Part shown: one piece after another, positions 23,222 through 33,300 of the stretch
Layout: the number at the start of each line of letters is the position of its first letter
How positions within the stretch are numbered: the first letter of the stretch is position 1
Source: Bacteroides sp.
GTDB taxonomy: Bacteria > Bacteroidota > Bacteroidia > Bacteroidales > P3
Length of the DNA: 64,000 bases
Reading direction: 5' to 3'
Assembly: GCA_023662825.1 (NCBI GenBank)
Contig: JAMPIH010000002.1
Span: 1 to 64,000 of the forward strand
Notes under the pieces: generated by a model
The model's input: only the letters and a program-made list of their open reading frames with translations
Databases searched by the model: none
Told to the model about the DNA's origin: nothing
Translations under genes and position numbers: made by a program

Positions 23222-24298
23222 TTAAAAAAGATGGCGGAAAGGCGTGAGCAGCCATTCCATGAAGCGGGTTATCTTGGGAGTGTTGAGCCACTTCCCGTAG
23301 TCGAAATCCACCGAGGCTTCCGAGGTTCTCCGGATGTGCTCGTCCAGCAGGCCGATGATCTCGGGATTCTCGCCGTAGAGCATGATCTCGTACTGGTAGC
23401 GGAAACTGCGGTAGTCCATGTTGGCCGAACCCATCAGGAAGCGCTTCTTGTCGATAAGCAGGCACTTGGCGTGCAGCAGGTCGGGCTTGTAGAACTTCCA
23501 TTGCACTCCGGCCTTGAACATGGGCCCCATGTATTTGTTGCGCAGCAGGTCCACCATCGAAACGTCGGAATGCAGGGGTACGTGCAGCACCACCTTGACT
23601 CCGCGCGCCGCGGCGTTGGTGAGCGCCCGGCGGATTTTGTGCCCCGGCAGGAAGTAGGGAGTCTCCACCAGGATCTCCTCCTTGGCGTTTCCGATCATCT
23701 TGAGCATATAGTTGCGCACTTCCTGAAAGTAGGCTGTGGGTGTGTCCTGAATGATGCCGTAGCCGTGGTAGTTGATGATTTTCTGGCGTTCGAACGGCAC
23801 CATGTCGTAAAGCTTGTACTTTTCGGCGCTGTGCAGGAAACAGCCCTTGAACTTGCGGGTGATGGGGTTCTCCATGCGCAGGTTCAGGTCGCGCCAGTTG
23901 AGCGAGTAGGCGGTGATGTTGCTCGAACCGATATAGGTGATGCGGTCGTCGATCAGCAGCAGCTTACGGTGGTTGCGGGTGTTGTTCTTGGCAAAGGTGT
24001 TTGAAAGAAAGAATTTCATCTTCTTAAAGAACAGCAGCTTTACACCGGCGTCTTCCAATTCGGTAAGGAATTCGGCGGGCTTGGTGCCGTAGGCGTCCAC
24101 CAGAAGCCGTATCTCGATGCCTTGCCGGGCCTTTTCCACCAGCACGTCCTTGAAGCGGTGCCCGATGGCGTCGTCGTTAAAGCGGTAGGTTTCCAGATAG
24201 ACGTACTTCTCGGCCTGGCGTATGTCTTCCATCATGGAAGTGAACAACTTCAGGTTGTCGTCGAAAAGCTGTACGGAAATAGGCGGGTTCTCGGACAT
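23222..24298 (-). CDS. Phospholipase D family protein (cardiolipin synthase-like)
   Basis: 358 aa with two HKD motifs: NHRKLLLIDDRITYIGSSN (about residues 111-129) and LHAKCLLIDKKRFLMGSAN (about 268-286), each HxKx4D. The family transfers phosphatidyl groups; the closest bacterial role is cardiolipin synthesis by the ClsB type. The N-terminal membrane segments of ClsA are absent, which favours a ClsB-like or other PLD enzyme. It has a possible -7 box TAAATTCG at 24338-24345 on the - strand. Confidence 0.88.
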   Translation of the reverse strand: MSENPPISVQLFDDNLKLFTSMMEDIRQAEKYVYLETYRFNDDAIGHRFKDVLVEKARQGIEIRLLVDAYGTKPAEFLTELEDAGVKLLFFKKMKFFLSNTFAKNNTRNHRKLLLIDDRITYIGSSNITAYSLNWRDLNLRMENPITRKFKGCFLHSAEKYKLYDMVPFERQKIINYHGYGIIQDTPTAYFQEVRNYMLKMIGNAKEEILVETPYFLPGHKIRRALTNAAARGVKVVLHVPLHSDVSMVDLLRNKYMGPMFKAGVQWKFYKPDLLHAKCLLIDKKRFLMGSANMDYRSFRYQYEIMLYGENPEIIGLLDEHIRRTSEASVDFDYGKWLNTPKITRFMEWLLTPFRHLF

Positions 24299-24379
24299 AA
24301 CGTTCCGCCACCGGCATTACCCCCGGCAAGCGGCAGGCGAATTTACGAAAAATTTCGGGGAAAGCCCTCAGGAGGATCG

Positions 24380-25066
24380 TTACAGTTTTTCGAAGTACTG
24401 CCAGAGCGCGCCCTCGGGAACGGGGGCGGTGAGGTCGAGCGGGGTTTGGCGCACGGGATGAATCAGGTGCAGGGAGCGGGCGTGGAGGCTTATGCCGCCG
24501 TCGGGATTGCTGCGTTTGTCGCCGTACTTAAGGTCGCCCTGGATGGGGCAGCCCATGGCGGCGAGTTGGGCGCGTATCTGGTGGTGACGCCCCGTGTGCA
24601 ATTGCACTTCCAGCAAGAAATAGCGTTCGGAACGCGCCAGGAGCCGGTATGAAAGTTCGGCCTTCTGAGCGCCGGGGTCGGACGCCCGGCAGATATACGA
24701 CTTGTTCTGCTTCTCGTTCCGGAACATATACTGCTCCAGACAATCCTGTTCGCGCGGCGGGGCGAAGCGGGAGATGGCCCAATAGGTTTTCTGCAGCTGC
24801 CGTTCGCGGATCAGCGCGTTGAGCCGCTCAAGCGCCTTGCCTGTCTTGGCCAGGAGCAATGCGCCGCTTACGGGACGGTCCAATCGGTGCGGCACGCCCA
24901 GAAAGACGTTGCCCGGCTTGCCGTCGCGCTGCTTGATGTAGTCCTTAAAGAGTTCGCTTAGCGGAATGTCGCCCGTCTTGTCGCCCTGCACGATCTGGCC
25001 CACCTGTTTGTTGACCGCCAGCAGGTGATTGTCTTCGTAGAGGATGGGCGCGGGAGAGGAATACAT
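24380..25066 (-). CDS. RluA-family pseudouridine synthase
   Basis: 228 aa enzyme that isomerises uridine in rRNA or tRNA. The catalytic Asp lies in PHRLDRPVSGALLLAKT (about residues 64-80). A second conserved block, LHTGRHHQIRAQLAAMGCPI, and HARSLHLIHP follow. No S4 domain precedes the catalytic domain, unlike RluC/RluD, so the protein resembles RluA, TruC or the short Bacteroidota paralogues. Its ATG overlaps the stop of panB by one base (TGATG), which implies coupled translation. Confidence 0.9.
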   Translation of the reverse strand: MYSSPAPILYEDNHLLAVNKQVGQIVQGDKTGDIPLSELFKDYIKQRDGKPGNVFLGVPHRLDRPVSGALLLAKTGKALERLNALIRERQLQKTYWAISRFAPPREQDCLEQYMFRNEKQNKSYICRASDPGAQKAELSYRLLARSERYFLLEVQLHTGRHHQIRAQLAAMGCPIQGDLKYGDKRSNPDGGISLHARSLHLIHPVRQTPLDLTAPVPEGALWQYFEKL

Positions 25067-25887
25067 CAGTACTGTTCCTTTTCGTTGGGAAAATCGCCCG
25101 ATTTTACATCCTGCACGTATTGCCCCACGGCGGAGGTGATCTGTTCGCCCAGGTTAAGGTAGCGGCGCAGGAAACGGGGCGAGAAGCCTTGGGTGATGCC
25201 CAGCATGTCATGCAGCACCAGCACCTGTCCATCTACTTGGCTGCCGGCGCCGATGCCGATGATGGGAATGGAAACCGAACGGCAGGCTTCTTGAGCCAAG
25301 GCCGCCGGAATCTTTTCCAACACGATGCCGAAACAGCCCGCCGATTCCAGCAGTTTTACGTCCGCGAGCAGCTTCTGGGCTTCTTCCTTTCCCGTGGCGC
25401 GCACAGCGTAGGTTCCGAACTGGTTGATAGACTGAGGGGTCAACCCAAGATGCCCCATGACGGGAATACCGGCGAAAATGATTTTCCGTATCGATTCGAT
25501 GGCTTCTTCACCGCCCTCTATCTTGACCGCATCCGCTCCGGTTTCCTTCATGATGCGTATGGCCGACTGCAGGGCCACCGAGGTATCTCCCTGATAGGAG
25601 CCGAACGGCATGTCCACCACCACTAAGGCGTGGCTTACGGCACGCACCACCGAGGAGGCGTGGTAAATCATCTGGTCTAGGGAGATGGGCAGCGTGGTGG
25701 GATGCCCCGCCATGACGTTGGCCGCCGAATCGCCCACGAGGATGGCGTCGATGCCGGCTTTGTCCAGCAGCATCGCCAACGAGTAGTCGTAGGCGGTGAG
25801 CATGGCGATTTTCTTGTTCTCGGCTTTCATGCGCAGCAAGGTACGCGTGGTTACCTTGTTGCCGGAGGTTTGGATGGCGGTGCTCAT
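25066..25887 (-). CDS. panB: 3-methyl-2-oxobutanoate hydroxymethyltransferase PanB
   Basis: First enzyme of pantothenate (coenzyme A) synthesis. It adds a hydroxymethyl group from methylenetetrahydrofolate to 2-oxoisovalerate. 273 aa from the ATG at 25887; the frame continues to a TTG at 25908, but the ATG gives the family's length. Metal and substrate blocks: [13 protein letters not shown] [38 protein letters not shown] and a catalytic-region GHLGLTPQS. The C-terminal [18 protein letters not shown] is typical. It is coupled to the following pseudouridine synthase gene. Confidence 0.95.
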   Translation of the reverse strand: MSTAIQTSGNKVTTRTLLRMKAENKKIAMLTAYDYSLAMLLDKAGIDAILVGDSAANVMAGHPTTLPISLDQMIYHASSVVRAVSHALVVVDMPFGSYQGDTSVALQSAIRIMKETGADAVKIEGGEEAIESIRKIIFAGIPVMGHLGLTPQSINQFGTYAVRATGKEEAQKLLADVKLLESAGCFGIVLEKIPAALAQEACRSVSIPIIGIGAGSQVDGQVLVLHDMLGITQGFSPRFLRRYLNLGEQITSAVGQYVQDVKSGDFPNEKEQY

Positions 25888-25932
25888 CGGGCGGTTTTTA
25901 AAAGGCAAAGGTCGGCAAAAAAGCGGGAAAAA

Positions 25933-27351
25933 CTACCAGGCCGCGGCCAATTGCGACAGGTAGTTGTAGAAACAGCCCATCAGGCCGCCCAGCACGATAC
26001 CGGCAAAGCAGATCACCATGGCGTTCCGGCTGCTGTTATCCGACCGGAAGGCCGGCAGCGGACGGTCGTTGGGGTTGATGAACATCGCCTTGACGATAAG
26101 CAGGTAGTAGTAGAGCGAGATGATGGTATTGAGCAAGGCCACCAGCACCAGCACGTAATAGCCCTGCTGGGTGGCGGCGGCAAAGATGAAGAACTTGCTG
26201 AAAAAGCCCGCGAAGGGGGGAATCCCGGCCAGGGAGAACAGCGCGAACATCATGAGCACCGCCAGTTTGGGATTGGTCTTGTACAGGCCGTCGTAGGAGG
26301 AAATGAGCGCGTTGCCGCTCCGGCGTTCCACCAGGGCCGCGATGCCGAAAGCCGCCAGATTGGCGAACATATACACGAACAGGTAGTAGAGCAGGCCCGT
26401 GAGACCCTGCGGGGTGGCGGCCACCACGCCCAACACCACGTAACCGGCCTGCGAGATGGACGAGTAGGCCAGGAAACGCTTGATGTCCTTCTGCTTGATG
26501 GCGAACAGGTTGGCCACGGTGATGCTGAGGATCACGAGCACGTACAGCACGGGGCGCCAGCTGTCGGCCATTACTCCGAACACCTTTACGAAGATAAGGA
26601 AAAGCGATACGGCGGCGGCCGTCTTGGACACCACCGAGAGGTAGGCGCTCACGTTGGTGGGCGCGCCCTGATATACGTCGGCGGTCCAGGAGTGGTAGGG
26701 CACCAGCGACATCTTGAAGAACAGCCCCGTGGCGAAGAACACCAGGCCGGCGATCTGCAGCGGGCTGGCGCTCAGCACCTGCGGAAGGTCTTCGAAATAG
26801 AGTGTGCCGCAGCCGCCGTAGAGCAGCGAGATGCCGAACAGCGAGATTCCGCCGGCGAACGCGGCGTTGAGGATGAACTTGGCGCCGGCTTCGGCCGAGA
26901 GGTCCGACCTCTTGTCGTAGGCCACCATGCAGGCCAGGGGAATGGAGGCCAGCTCCAGACCGATGAAGAACATCAGGAAATGGTCCGCCGACACCATGAA
27001 GTACATGCCCAGCAGGGTGTTGAGGGTCAGGTAGTAGAATTCGCCCCTGGCGATTTCGTGTTCGGTCTCGAGCCATTTCCTGGCGAAAAGGAACACCAGG
27101 AGCGTGCCGCAGCCCATCAGCGCCTTGGCCGCCGAGGTGACGGGGCTGACGGTGTACATGCCGCCGAAGGCCGTGCCGGAGGTGTGGGGCAGGCAGCAGA
27201 AAACGATCTGCGCCAGCAGCAGGATGCAGGCAAGCGGGTGCAGGGCCTTGCGGGTCTTGGCGGGGGCGCAGAGGTCGAACACCAGCATGAAGAGGATCAC
27301 GGCCACCGCGCAGATTTCGTCGCGCAGTATCAGGAAATTTGAAAAGTCCAT
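25933..27351 (-). CDS. nuoN: NADH-quinone oxidoreductase subunit N
   Basis: Antiporter-like proton-pumping membrane subunit of complex I, 472 aa and hydrophobic throughout. The conserved lysine region is visible in ATGLFFKMSLVPYHSWTADVYQGAP (about residues 215-239), as is the second-half block VANLFAIKQKDIKRFLAYSSISQ. It is the last gene of the nuo operon. The 45 bp before panB contain no clear terminator, so panB and the following gene may be partly cotranscribed. Confidence 0.95.
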   Translation of the reverse strand: MDFSNFLILRDEICAVAVILFMLVFDLCAPAKTRKALHPLACILLLAQIVFCCLPHTSGTAFGGMYTVSPVTSAAKALMGCGTLLVFLFARKWLETEHEIARGEFYYLTLNTLLGMYFMVSADHFLMFFIGLELASIPLACMVAYDKRSDLSAEAGAKFILNAAFAGGISLFGISLLYGGCGTLYFEDLPQVLSASPLQIAGLVFFATGLFFKMSLVPYHSWTADVYQGAPTNVSAYLSVVSKTAAAVSLFLIFVKVFGVMADSWRPVLYVLVILSITVANLFAIKQKDIKRFLAYSSISQAGYVVLGVVAATPQGLTGLLYYLFVYMFANLAAFGIAALVERRSGNALISSYDGLYKTNPKLAVLMMFALFSLAGIPPFAGFFSKFFIFAAATQQGYYVLVLVALLNTIISLYYYLLIVKAMFINPNDRPLPAFRSDNSSRNAMVICFAGIVLGGLMGCFYNYLSQLAAAW

Positions 27352-27381
27352 CTTTTCAATCTTTAATTGTTCATCAAAAAA

Positions 27382-28872
27382 TTACAGGGCGGCCACGGTA
27401 AGGCGTTCCACGATAGGATAAAGCGCCTGGCCGATCCAGTCGGAAATCCAGCCCGGATAGAGGCCGATGGCGGCGATGGCGGCAATGAGCACCACCACGG
27501 GGAAACGTTCGAACCAGACGGCGTCCTTGAGCTTGAGGTGCTCGGGATTGTGCACCGGCCCGTAGAGGATCTTGCCCACCACGCGCAGGATATACACGGC
27601 CGTGATCACGATGGAGGTGACGGCCACCAATGTCAATACCCGGTGAAAGGTGTCGCTGTGCTGGAAAGAACCCACGAACACGTTCATCTCGGCCACGAAC
27701 CCGCTCAGGCCGGGCAGCCCCAGCGAGGCGAGGCCGGCGATCACGTAGGCCACGCCCAGGAAAGGCATGACCTTCATCAGGCCGCCCATCTCGCGGATGT
27801 CGCGGGTGTGGGTGCGGCCGTAGATCATCCCGATCAGGGCGAAGAAGAGGGCGGTCATCAAGCCGTGCGAGAGCATCTGCATCACCGCGCCGGTCATGGC
27901 GGTGGTGTTCATCATGAGCAGGGCGAACAGCACCAGGCCGCAGTGGCTTACCGAAGAATAGGCGTTGATGTACTTGAGGTCTTTCTGCACGCAGGCCGAG
28001 AACGCGCCGTACACCACGCTGATGCCGGTAAGGAGCAGGAAGATCCATCCCAGTTGGGCGGCCGCCTCGGGCATGAGGAACATGGCCACGCGGAAACAGC
28101 CGTAGCCGCCTAACTTCATGAGCACGCCCGCGTGCAGCATCGAGACTGCGGTGGGGGCGGAGGCGTGACCGTCGGGGCTCCAGGTGTGGAACGGAAAGAG
28201 CGCGCCCAGAATGCCGAAGCCGATGAACACGAAGGGAAAGAAATAGCGCTGCAGGGCCACCGGAATCGCGGACTGCGCCATTTCCATGATGTTCATGCTT
28301 TGCGCGCCGGCGCTGAAATACACGCCGAGGATGCCCAGCATCAGCAGCGCCGATCCGCCCATCAGCATCAGGGTCAGTTTCATGGCCGAGCGTTCCTTGT
28401 TGCCGCTGCCCCAGACCCCGATAAGCAGGTACATGGGGATGAGCGCCACTTCGTAGAACATGAACATGGTGAACAGGTCGAGCGAGATGAAGAAGCCGAA
28501 CACCCCGATGGAGAGCAGGCAGAACCACATGAAGTATTCCTTGGGCAGGGGATCGATGTTCCAGGAGGTGAAGGTGCCGGTGAACACGATGATGGCCGAA
28601 AGCAGGATCATGAGCACCGAAACGCCGTCAACCCCCACGCTGTAGGAGATGTTCCAGGCCGGGAACCAGGGGTGGGAGGCGGTAAAGAGCATGGCTTCGG
28701 TGTTGCCCGCGTGTCGTTGGGCGGCAAAGAGGAAGCACAGCACGGCGGCCGCCACCAGCAGGAGCGAGGCTCCCGTGGCGCTTACCCAAAGCACCTGTTT
28801 CCGGTTCTTTGCCAGAAACAGTCCGGCAAGCATCAGCACCGGAATAAGGACGAAAACGGATAAGAGGTTCAT
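27382..28872 (-). CDS. nuoM: NADH-quinone oxidoreductase subunit M
   Basis: Antiporter-like membrane subunit of complex I, 496 aa. Family motifs: YSVGVDGVSVLMILLSA, the glutamate-bearing MFYEVALIPMYLLIGVWG (about residues 140-157) and FPFHTWSPDGHASAPTAVSM, with VQKDLKYINAYSSVSH in the second half. Order and spacing (30 bp to nuoN, 30 bp to nuoL) match the operon. Confidence 0.95.
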   Translation of the reverse strand: MNLLSVFVLIPVLMLAGLFLAKNRKQVLWVSATGASLLLVAAAVLCFLFAAQRHAGNTEAMLFTASHPWFPAWNISYSVGVDGVSVLMILLSAIIVFTGTFTSWNIDPLPKEYFMWFCLLSIGVFGFFISLDLFTMFMFYEVALIPMYLLIGVWGSGNKERSAMKLTLMLMGGSALLMLGILGVYFSAGAQSMNIMEMAQSAIPVALQRYFFPFVFIGFGILGALFPFHTWSPDGHASAPTAVSMLHAGVLMKLGGYGCFRVAMFLMPEAAAQLGWIFLLLTGISVVYGAFSACVQKDLKYINAYSSVSHCGLVLFALLMMNTTAMTGAVMQMLSHGLMTALFFALIGMIYGRTHTRDIREMGGLMKVMPFLGVAYVIAGLASLGLPGLSGFVAEMNVFVGSFQHSDTFHRVLTLVAVTSIVITAVYILRVVGKILYGPVHNPEHLKLKDAVWFERFPVVVLIAAIAAIGLYPGWISDWIGQALYPIVERLTVAAL

Positions 28873-28902
28873 TCGTGTATGTTTTGCAAAGGGTTAGACA
28901 AA

Positions 28903-30807
28903 TTACCGCAATAAAATCCAGAGGCACAGCAACAGGCATCCGGCCATCATGCACAGGGCGTAGGCCTGCAGACTGCCGTTCTGCATCCAGCGGAAGGCCA
29001 GGCTGCCCCTGCCGGTAAGACAGGCGATGCCGTTCAGGCATCCGTCGATTACGTGGCGGTCGAACCAGGCCAGGGGTTGCGAGATGCAGCGGAAAATGAT
29101 CTTATGGGTAATGAATTGGTAAACTTCGTCGATATAGAAGCGGTGCCTGGCCGCCTTGTGCAGCGGGCCGAAGAAGGCGGCCATCCTGTCGGGAACCGCG
29201 CTGGTGCCCTTGCGGTAGAGGCAGCGGGCGCAGAAAATGGCGGCCAAAGCGATGATCACGCTGCTCAGGGCGATTTTCCAATCCAGGTGGATGATGTATT
29301 CGGCACCGGTGCTGCTTACCAGCTTGCCGAAAGGAATGAATCCGGCCACCACGGTGACGAGGGCCAGGAAGACCAGCGGCGAGGTCATGCTCTTGGGAGC
29401 CTCGTGCAGGGGATGGTCGTGCTGCGCGGGCTTGCCCCAGAAAATGTTGTAGTAGAGGCGGAACATGTAGAAGGCCGTAAGGGCGGCGATAAAGGTCATG
29501 CCCACGCCCAACGCCGGGCTGAACATGAAGGTGGCGGAGAGTATTTCATCCTTGCTGAAGAATCCGGAGAAGGGCGGGATGCCGGCGATGGCCAGGCAGG
29601 CGACCAAAAAGGTGATGTGCGTGAACGGCATGCTCTTGCGCAGGCCGCCCATGTGCGACATCTCGTTGCTGTGCACCGTGTGGATGATGGCGCCCGCGCC
29701 CATGAACAGCAGCGCCTTGAACATGGCGTGCGTGAAGAGGTGGAACATGGAGGCCATGTAGCCCAGGCCTTCGTGGCCTTCCATGCCCGAAACGCCTAAG
29801 GCCACGAGCATGAAGCCGATCTGCGAGATGGTGGAGAAGGCCAGCACCCGCTTTATGTCGGTCTGCACGCAGGCCACCACGGCGGCGTAGAGCGCGGTGA
29901 AAGCCGCAACGTAGGCGATGCCGTGCAGGATTTCGGGTGTAAAGAAGAAATAGACGGGAAAGAGGCGCGCCACCAGGAACACCCCGGCCACCACCATCGT
30001 GGCCGCGTGGATAAGGGCCGAAACGGGGGTGGGGCCTTCCATGGCGTCGGGCAGCCAGATATGCAGGGGGAACATGGCGCTCTTGCCGGCCGCGCCGATA
30101 AAGATAAGGCCGGTGGCCCAGCTCAGCACCGCGCCGCCCAGGAAGGTCTTGCCGGCGGCATCGGCGAACAGGCTCGCGTTGCCGCTGCACAGCAGGCCGA
30201 AATCGAAGGTCTTGGTGTAGTAGGAGAGCAGCAGTATGCCCATGAGGAAGAACATGTCGGCGAAGCGGGTCACGATAAAGGCCTTCTTGGAGGCCGCCAC
30301 CGCCTCGGGCTTGGTGTAGTAGAAGCCGATGAGCAGGTAGGACGACACGCCCACCAGTTCCCAGAAGATGTACATCTGAAAGATATTGGTGGCCACCACC
30401 AGTCCGCACATCGAGAAGGTGAACAGTCCCAGGAAGGCATAGTAGCGCTGGAAGCCTTTCTCACCCTCCATATAGCCCAGACTGTAGATGTGCACCATCA
30501 GCGAAACGGTGGTGATCACCACCAGCATCATCACCGAGATGGGGTCGAGCATCACGCCCAGGTCGATGTGCAGGTGTCCGGTAAAGCGCATCCATTCCCA
30601 GCAGAGCGGCTGCAGGGTGGGGCGTATGCCGTCCACGCGCGGCAGGGAGAAATACTGCCAGGCGGTGAGATAGGCCAAGACCGCCGCCACCGCAAGGATC
30701 GCGGTGTTCACATATCCGGCCCACTTACCTTTGAGGCGGGTGCCGCCAAAGCCGGCGAACAAGAATCCCAACAGGGGAAGCAACAAGATAAGAACCGAGT
30801 ATTCCAT
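28903..30807 (-). CDS. nuoL: NADH-quinone oxidoreductase subunit L
   Basis: Largest antiporter-like subunit of complex I, with the long lateral C-terminal helix, 634 aa. Conserved blocks: FWELVGVSSYLLIGFYY, SAMFPLHIWLPDAMEGPTPV (about residues 228-247), VQTDIKRVLAFSTISQIGF and GIPPFSGFFSKDEIL. Its ATG overlaps the nuoK stop by one base (TAATG), which suggests coupled translation. Confidence 0.96.
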   Translation of the reverse strand: MEYSVLILLLPLLGFLFAGFGGTRLKGKWAGYVNTAILAVAAVLAYLTAWQYFSLPRVDGIRPTLQPLCWEWMRFTGHLHIDLGVMLDPISVMMLVVITTVSLMVHIYSLGYMEGEKGFQRYYAFLGLFTFSMCGLVVATNIFQMYIFWELVGVSSYLLIGFYYTKPEAVAASKKAFIVTRFADMFFLMGILLLSYYTKTFDFGLLCSGNASLFADAAGKTFLGGAVLSWATGLIFIGAAGKSAMFPLHIWLPDAMEGPTPVSALIHAATMVVAGVFLVARLFPVYFFFTPEILHGIAYVAAFTALYAAVVACVQTDIKRVLAFSTISQIGFMLVALGVSGMEGHEGLGYMASMFHLFTHAMFKALLFMGAGAIIHTVHSNEMSHMGGLRKSMPFTHITFLVACLAIAGIPPFSGFFSKDEILSATFMFSPALGVGMTFIAALTAFYMFRLYYNIFWGKPAQHDHPLHEAPKSMTSPLVFLALVTVVAGFIPFGKLVSSTGAEYIIHLDWKIALSSVIIALAAIFCARCLYRKGTSAVPDRMAAFFGPLHKAARHRFYIDEVYQFITHKIIFRCISQPLAWFDRHVIDGCLNGIACLTGRGSLAFRWMQNGSLQAYALCMMAGCLLLCLWILLR

Positions 30808-31124
30808 TAGTCTTTAAGCTTTTTCAAGTTGCGTGTCTCCACGTTCTTGAGGTTTCGGTAAATGTTGATGATGATGGCGATGGCCACCGCCGTTTCGGCC
30901 GCCGACACCCCGATGGAAAAGAGGGTGAAGAACATCCCTTCCAGTTGGCCGGGATAGAGGAAACGGTTGAATACGGCGAAGTTTATATCGGTGGATGTAA
31001 GCACCAGTTCTATCGAGATAAGGGTGGCGATCAGGTTCTTACGGGTGATAAAGCCGTAAAGGCCGGCAAAAAACATGATGGAAGATACGATCAGGTAAAA
31101 TTCCATCGAGACAACGGGTTCCAT
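30807..31124 (-). CDS. nuoK: NADH-quinone oxidoreductase subunit K
   Basis: Small membrane subunit of complex I, 105 aa with three hydrophobic segments. The membrane-buried glutamates used for proton transfer are seen in ISIELVLTS and in SIGVSAAETAVAIAI. A second ATG six codons in (31106) begins MEFYLIVSSIMFFAG and may be the real start, since family members usually begin near there. Confidence 0.93.
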   Translation of the reverse strand: MEPVVSMEFYLIVSSIMFFAGLYGFITRKNLIATLISIELVLTSTDINFAVFNRFLYPGQLEGMFFTLFSIGVSAAETAVAIAIIINIYRNLKNVETRNLKKLKD

Positions 31125-31154
31125 ATCCGCTTTTCTTTTTTGTGATACGTTCGG

Positions 31155-31673
31155 TTAACTGCGTTTGCGCCCGATTACCAAGGCTCCCACCATACAGGCC
31201 AGCAACAATACGCTCATCACCTCGAAAGGCAACAGGTATTGGTTCTTGCCCGTGCCCATCAGGGTGTGTCCGATCTGCTTCATGCCTATCTCTGCATCCA
31301 TGGGCACTTCGGTGGGCGCCCACGGGTTGGTGAGCAGCAGGAAGCCCACCAGCGCGATGCCGCCCACGGTGGCCAGCAGCGCCAGCCAGCGGCGCAGGCT
31401 GCGCAGGGGCAGCGGTTCCTCGCGGTCTGTGTTGGTAAGCAGGATGGAGAATACATACAGGATGATGACCCCGCCGGCATACACCAAAAGCTGCACGGCG
31501 CCCAGGAACGAGTAGTTCAGGAAAAAGTAGAGCCCGGCGGTGGCGAACAGCACGAACAGCAGGTAGGTGGCCGCGTGCAGGATTCGGCGCGTGCGCACGG
31601 CCATTACCGAAAAGACAGCGATCACCGCGGCCAACAAACCGAAAATGATTCGAAGTATAAGTACGTTTTGCAT
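31155..31673 (-). CDS. nuoJ: NADH-quinone oxidoreductase subunit J
   Basis: Membrane subunit of complex I, 172 aa, with five hydrophobic segments. The region near the flexible TM3 helix is NYSFLGAVQLLVYAGGVIIL (about residues 48-67), the best conserved part of NuoJ. It lies 30 bp before nuoK and 5 bp after nuoI. Confidence 0.93.
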   Translation of the reverse strand: MQNVLILRIIFGLLAAVIAVFSVMAVRTRRILHAATYLLFVLFATAGLYFFLNYSFLGAVQLLVYAGGVIILYVFSILLTNTDREEPLPLRSLRRWLALLATVGGIALVGFLLLTNPWAPTEVPMDAEIGMKQIGHTLMGTGKNQYLLPFEVMSVLLLACMVGALVIGRKRS

Positions 31674-31678
31674 GGCGG

Positions 31679-32191
31679 TTATTCCGGTTTAGCAGGGTTA
31701 GTATTCGTATCGGCGGCCTTGGCCGGCTTGGGCAGCAGGCTCGAGCCGGGGCGGTTCAGCACCAGCTGCAGCTTATTGCGCGTGAACACGGCGTTCTCGA
31801 ACTTGTTGGTGAACCGTATGGCCTGGTGCGGGCAGGTCCTTACGCACAGTTCGCAGAAAAGGCATTTGCCCAGGTCGTAGTGATAGGCTGAAAGCACCTT
31901 TTCGCTCTTGCCCTCGGCATTGGTCACGGTCTGGCTTTCCACGCGGATGGTGCCGTTGGGGCAGTTCATCTGGCAGATGCCGCAGGCCACGCACCTGTGG
32001 TGGTTGTCTTCGGTATGCACCATCTCCAGGCGTCCGCGGAACTGGGGTGACACATAGAGGCTGCCGCGTTTCTCGGGATAGAGTTCGGTGGTCTTCTTGC
32101 GGAGGAAAACCTTCAGCGTGGTCTTCATGCCCGTAAGGAGCGATTTGATGGCGCTGAAAAAATCGGAGAAATATTTTATGAGCGAGTTCAT
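31679..32191 (-). CDS. nuoI: NADH-quinone oxidoreductase subunit I
   Basis: Peripheral arm subunit that carries iron-sulfur clusters N6a and N6b, 170 aa. Two [4Fe-4S] motifs are visible: CVACGICQMNCP (about residues 67-78) and CLFCELCVRTCP (about 109-120). The C-terminal 30 residues, rich in Pro, Lys and Ala, are an extension of low complexity. In an enzyme without NuoEFG, these clusters are probably near the electron entry point. Confidence 0.95.
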   Translation of the reverse strand: MNSLIKYFSDFFSAIKSLLTGMKTTLKVFLRKKTTELYPEKRGSLYVSPQFRGRLEMVHTEDNHHRCVACGICQMNCPNGTIRVESQTVTNAEGKSEKVLSAYHYDLGKCLFCELCVRTCPHQAIRFTNKFENAVFTRNKLQLVLNRPGSSLLPKPAKAADTNTNPAKPE

Positions 32192-32204
32192 AAGTCAATG
32201 CGGT

Positions 32205-33281
32205 TTAAAAATGCCAGCCCAGGGCCACGATAAGCACCATCGCGATGAGGTTCACCAGGTTAAGCGGCAGCAGGTATTTCCATTCCAGACGGATCAGCTG
32301 GTCGATGCGAAGGCGCGGGAACGTCCACTTGAACCACATGATCACGAACACCATCACCGCGCTCTTGCCCAGGAACCAGATCAGGGAGGGGATATAGTCC
32401 ATGGCATGGTTGAATCCGTCCAGGCCGGGAATGTGCAGCGGCATCCATCCTCCTAGGAAAACGGTGGTGGCGATGGCGGCCACGATAAACATGTTCACGA
32501 ACTCGGCCACGTAGTAGAACCCGAAGTGCATGCCCGAATATTCGGTGTGGTAACCGGCGGTAAGCTCACTTTCGGCCTCGGGCAGGTCGAAAGGCCCGCG
32601 GTTGGTTTCGGCCGTGCCGGCTATCAGATAGACCACGAAGGCGATGCAGGCCGGGATATGCCCCTTGAAGATGAACCAGAGGTCGTTCTGGCCTTCCACC
32701 AGTTCCGAAATCTGCATGGTTCCCGAAAGCACCACGATGGTCATGATGCTCAGGCCGATGGAAAGCTCGTAGCTGATCATCTGCGCCCCGCTGCGCATGG
32801 CGCCGATAAGCGAGAACTTGTTGTTCGAAGACCAGCCGGCCAGCAGGATTCCCACGATGCCGATCGAGGAGGCGGCTATCATGAAGAGGATGCCCACGTT
32901 GAAGTCGAGCACCTGCAGGCCCTTGGCGAAGGGAATGCACGAAAAGGCGATCAAGGAAGCGATGATCACCAGGAAGGGCGCGAGGTTGTGCAGGAAGCTG
33001 TCCACGTGACGTATCGAGATGATTTCCTTGGTGATGATCTTCAACATATCGGCCACCGTCTGTATGACACCCCAGGGGCCTACGCGGTTGGGTCCCAGAC
33101 GGCATTGGAAGGCGGCGCACACCTTGCGTTCGGCCAGAATCAGCACCAGGGCGAACACCGCATACACGGCCAGCAGCAGCACGCCGATCAGCACGCACTC
33201 AACGGCGATGGCGCCCGCGGCGGGCATGAGGCTGCGCAAGCCCTCGTCTATCCATGTCGTAACAACGCTAAAATCGAACAT
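32205..33281 (-). CDS. nuoH: NADH-quinone oxidoreductase subunit H
   Basis: Membrane subunit that forms the quinone chamber at the junction with the peripheral arm, 358 aa. Conserved blocks: [20 protein letters not shown] (about residues 49-68), [11 protein letters not shown], and the acidic loop [20 protein letters not shown] (about 233-252) followed by [15 protein letters not shown]. All are diagnostic of NuoH. Confidence 0.96.
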   Translation of the reverse strand: MFDFSVVTTWIDEGLRSLMPAAGAIAVECVLIGVLLLAVYAVFALVLILAERKVCAAFQCRLGPNRVGPWGVIQTVADMLKIITKEIISIRHVDSFLHNLAPFLVIIASLIAFSCIPFAKGLQVLDFNVGILFMIAASSIGIVGILLAGWSSNNKFSLIGAMRSGAQMISYELSIGLSIMTIVVLSGTMQISELVEGQNDLWFIFKGHIPACIAFVVYLIAGTAETNRGPFDLPEAESELTAGYHTEYSGMHFGFYYVAEFVNMFIVAAIATTVFLGGWMPLHIPGLDGFNHAMDYIPSLIWFLGKSAVMVFVIMWFKWTFPRLRIDQLIRLEWKYLLPLNLVNLIAMVLIVALGWHF

Positions 33282-33300
33282 TGTACAGTCTTTTAAATTT

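Noticed and set aside
26036..30810. Long open frames opposite and within the nuo genes
   Set aside because: They are due to high GC content at third positions. The proteins are rich in Arg, Gly, His and Pro, with no domain; the nuo subunits are unambiguous.
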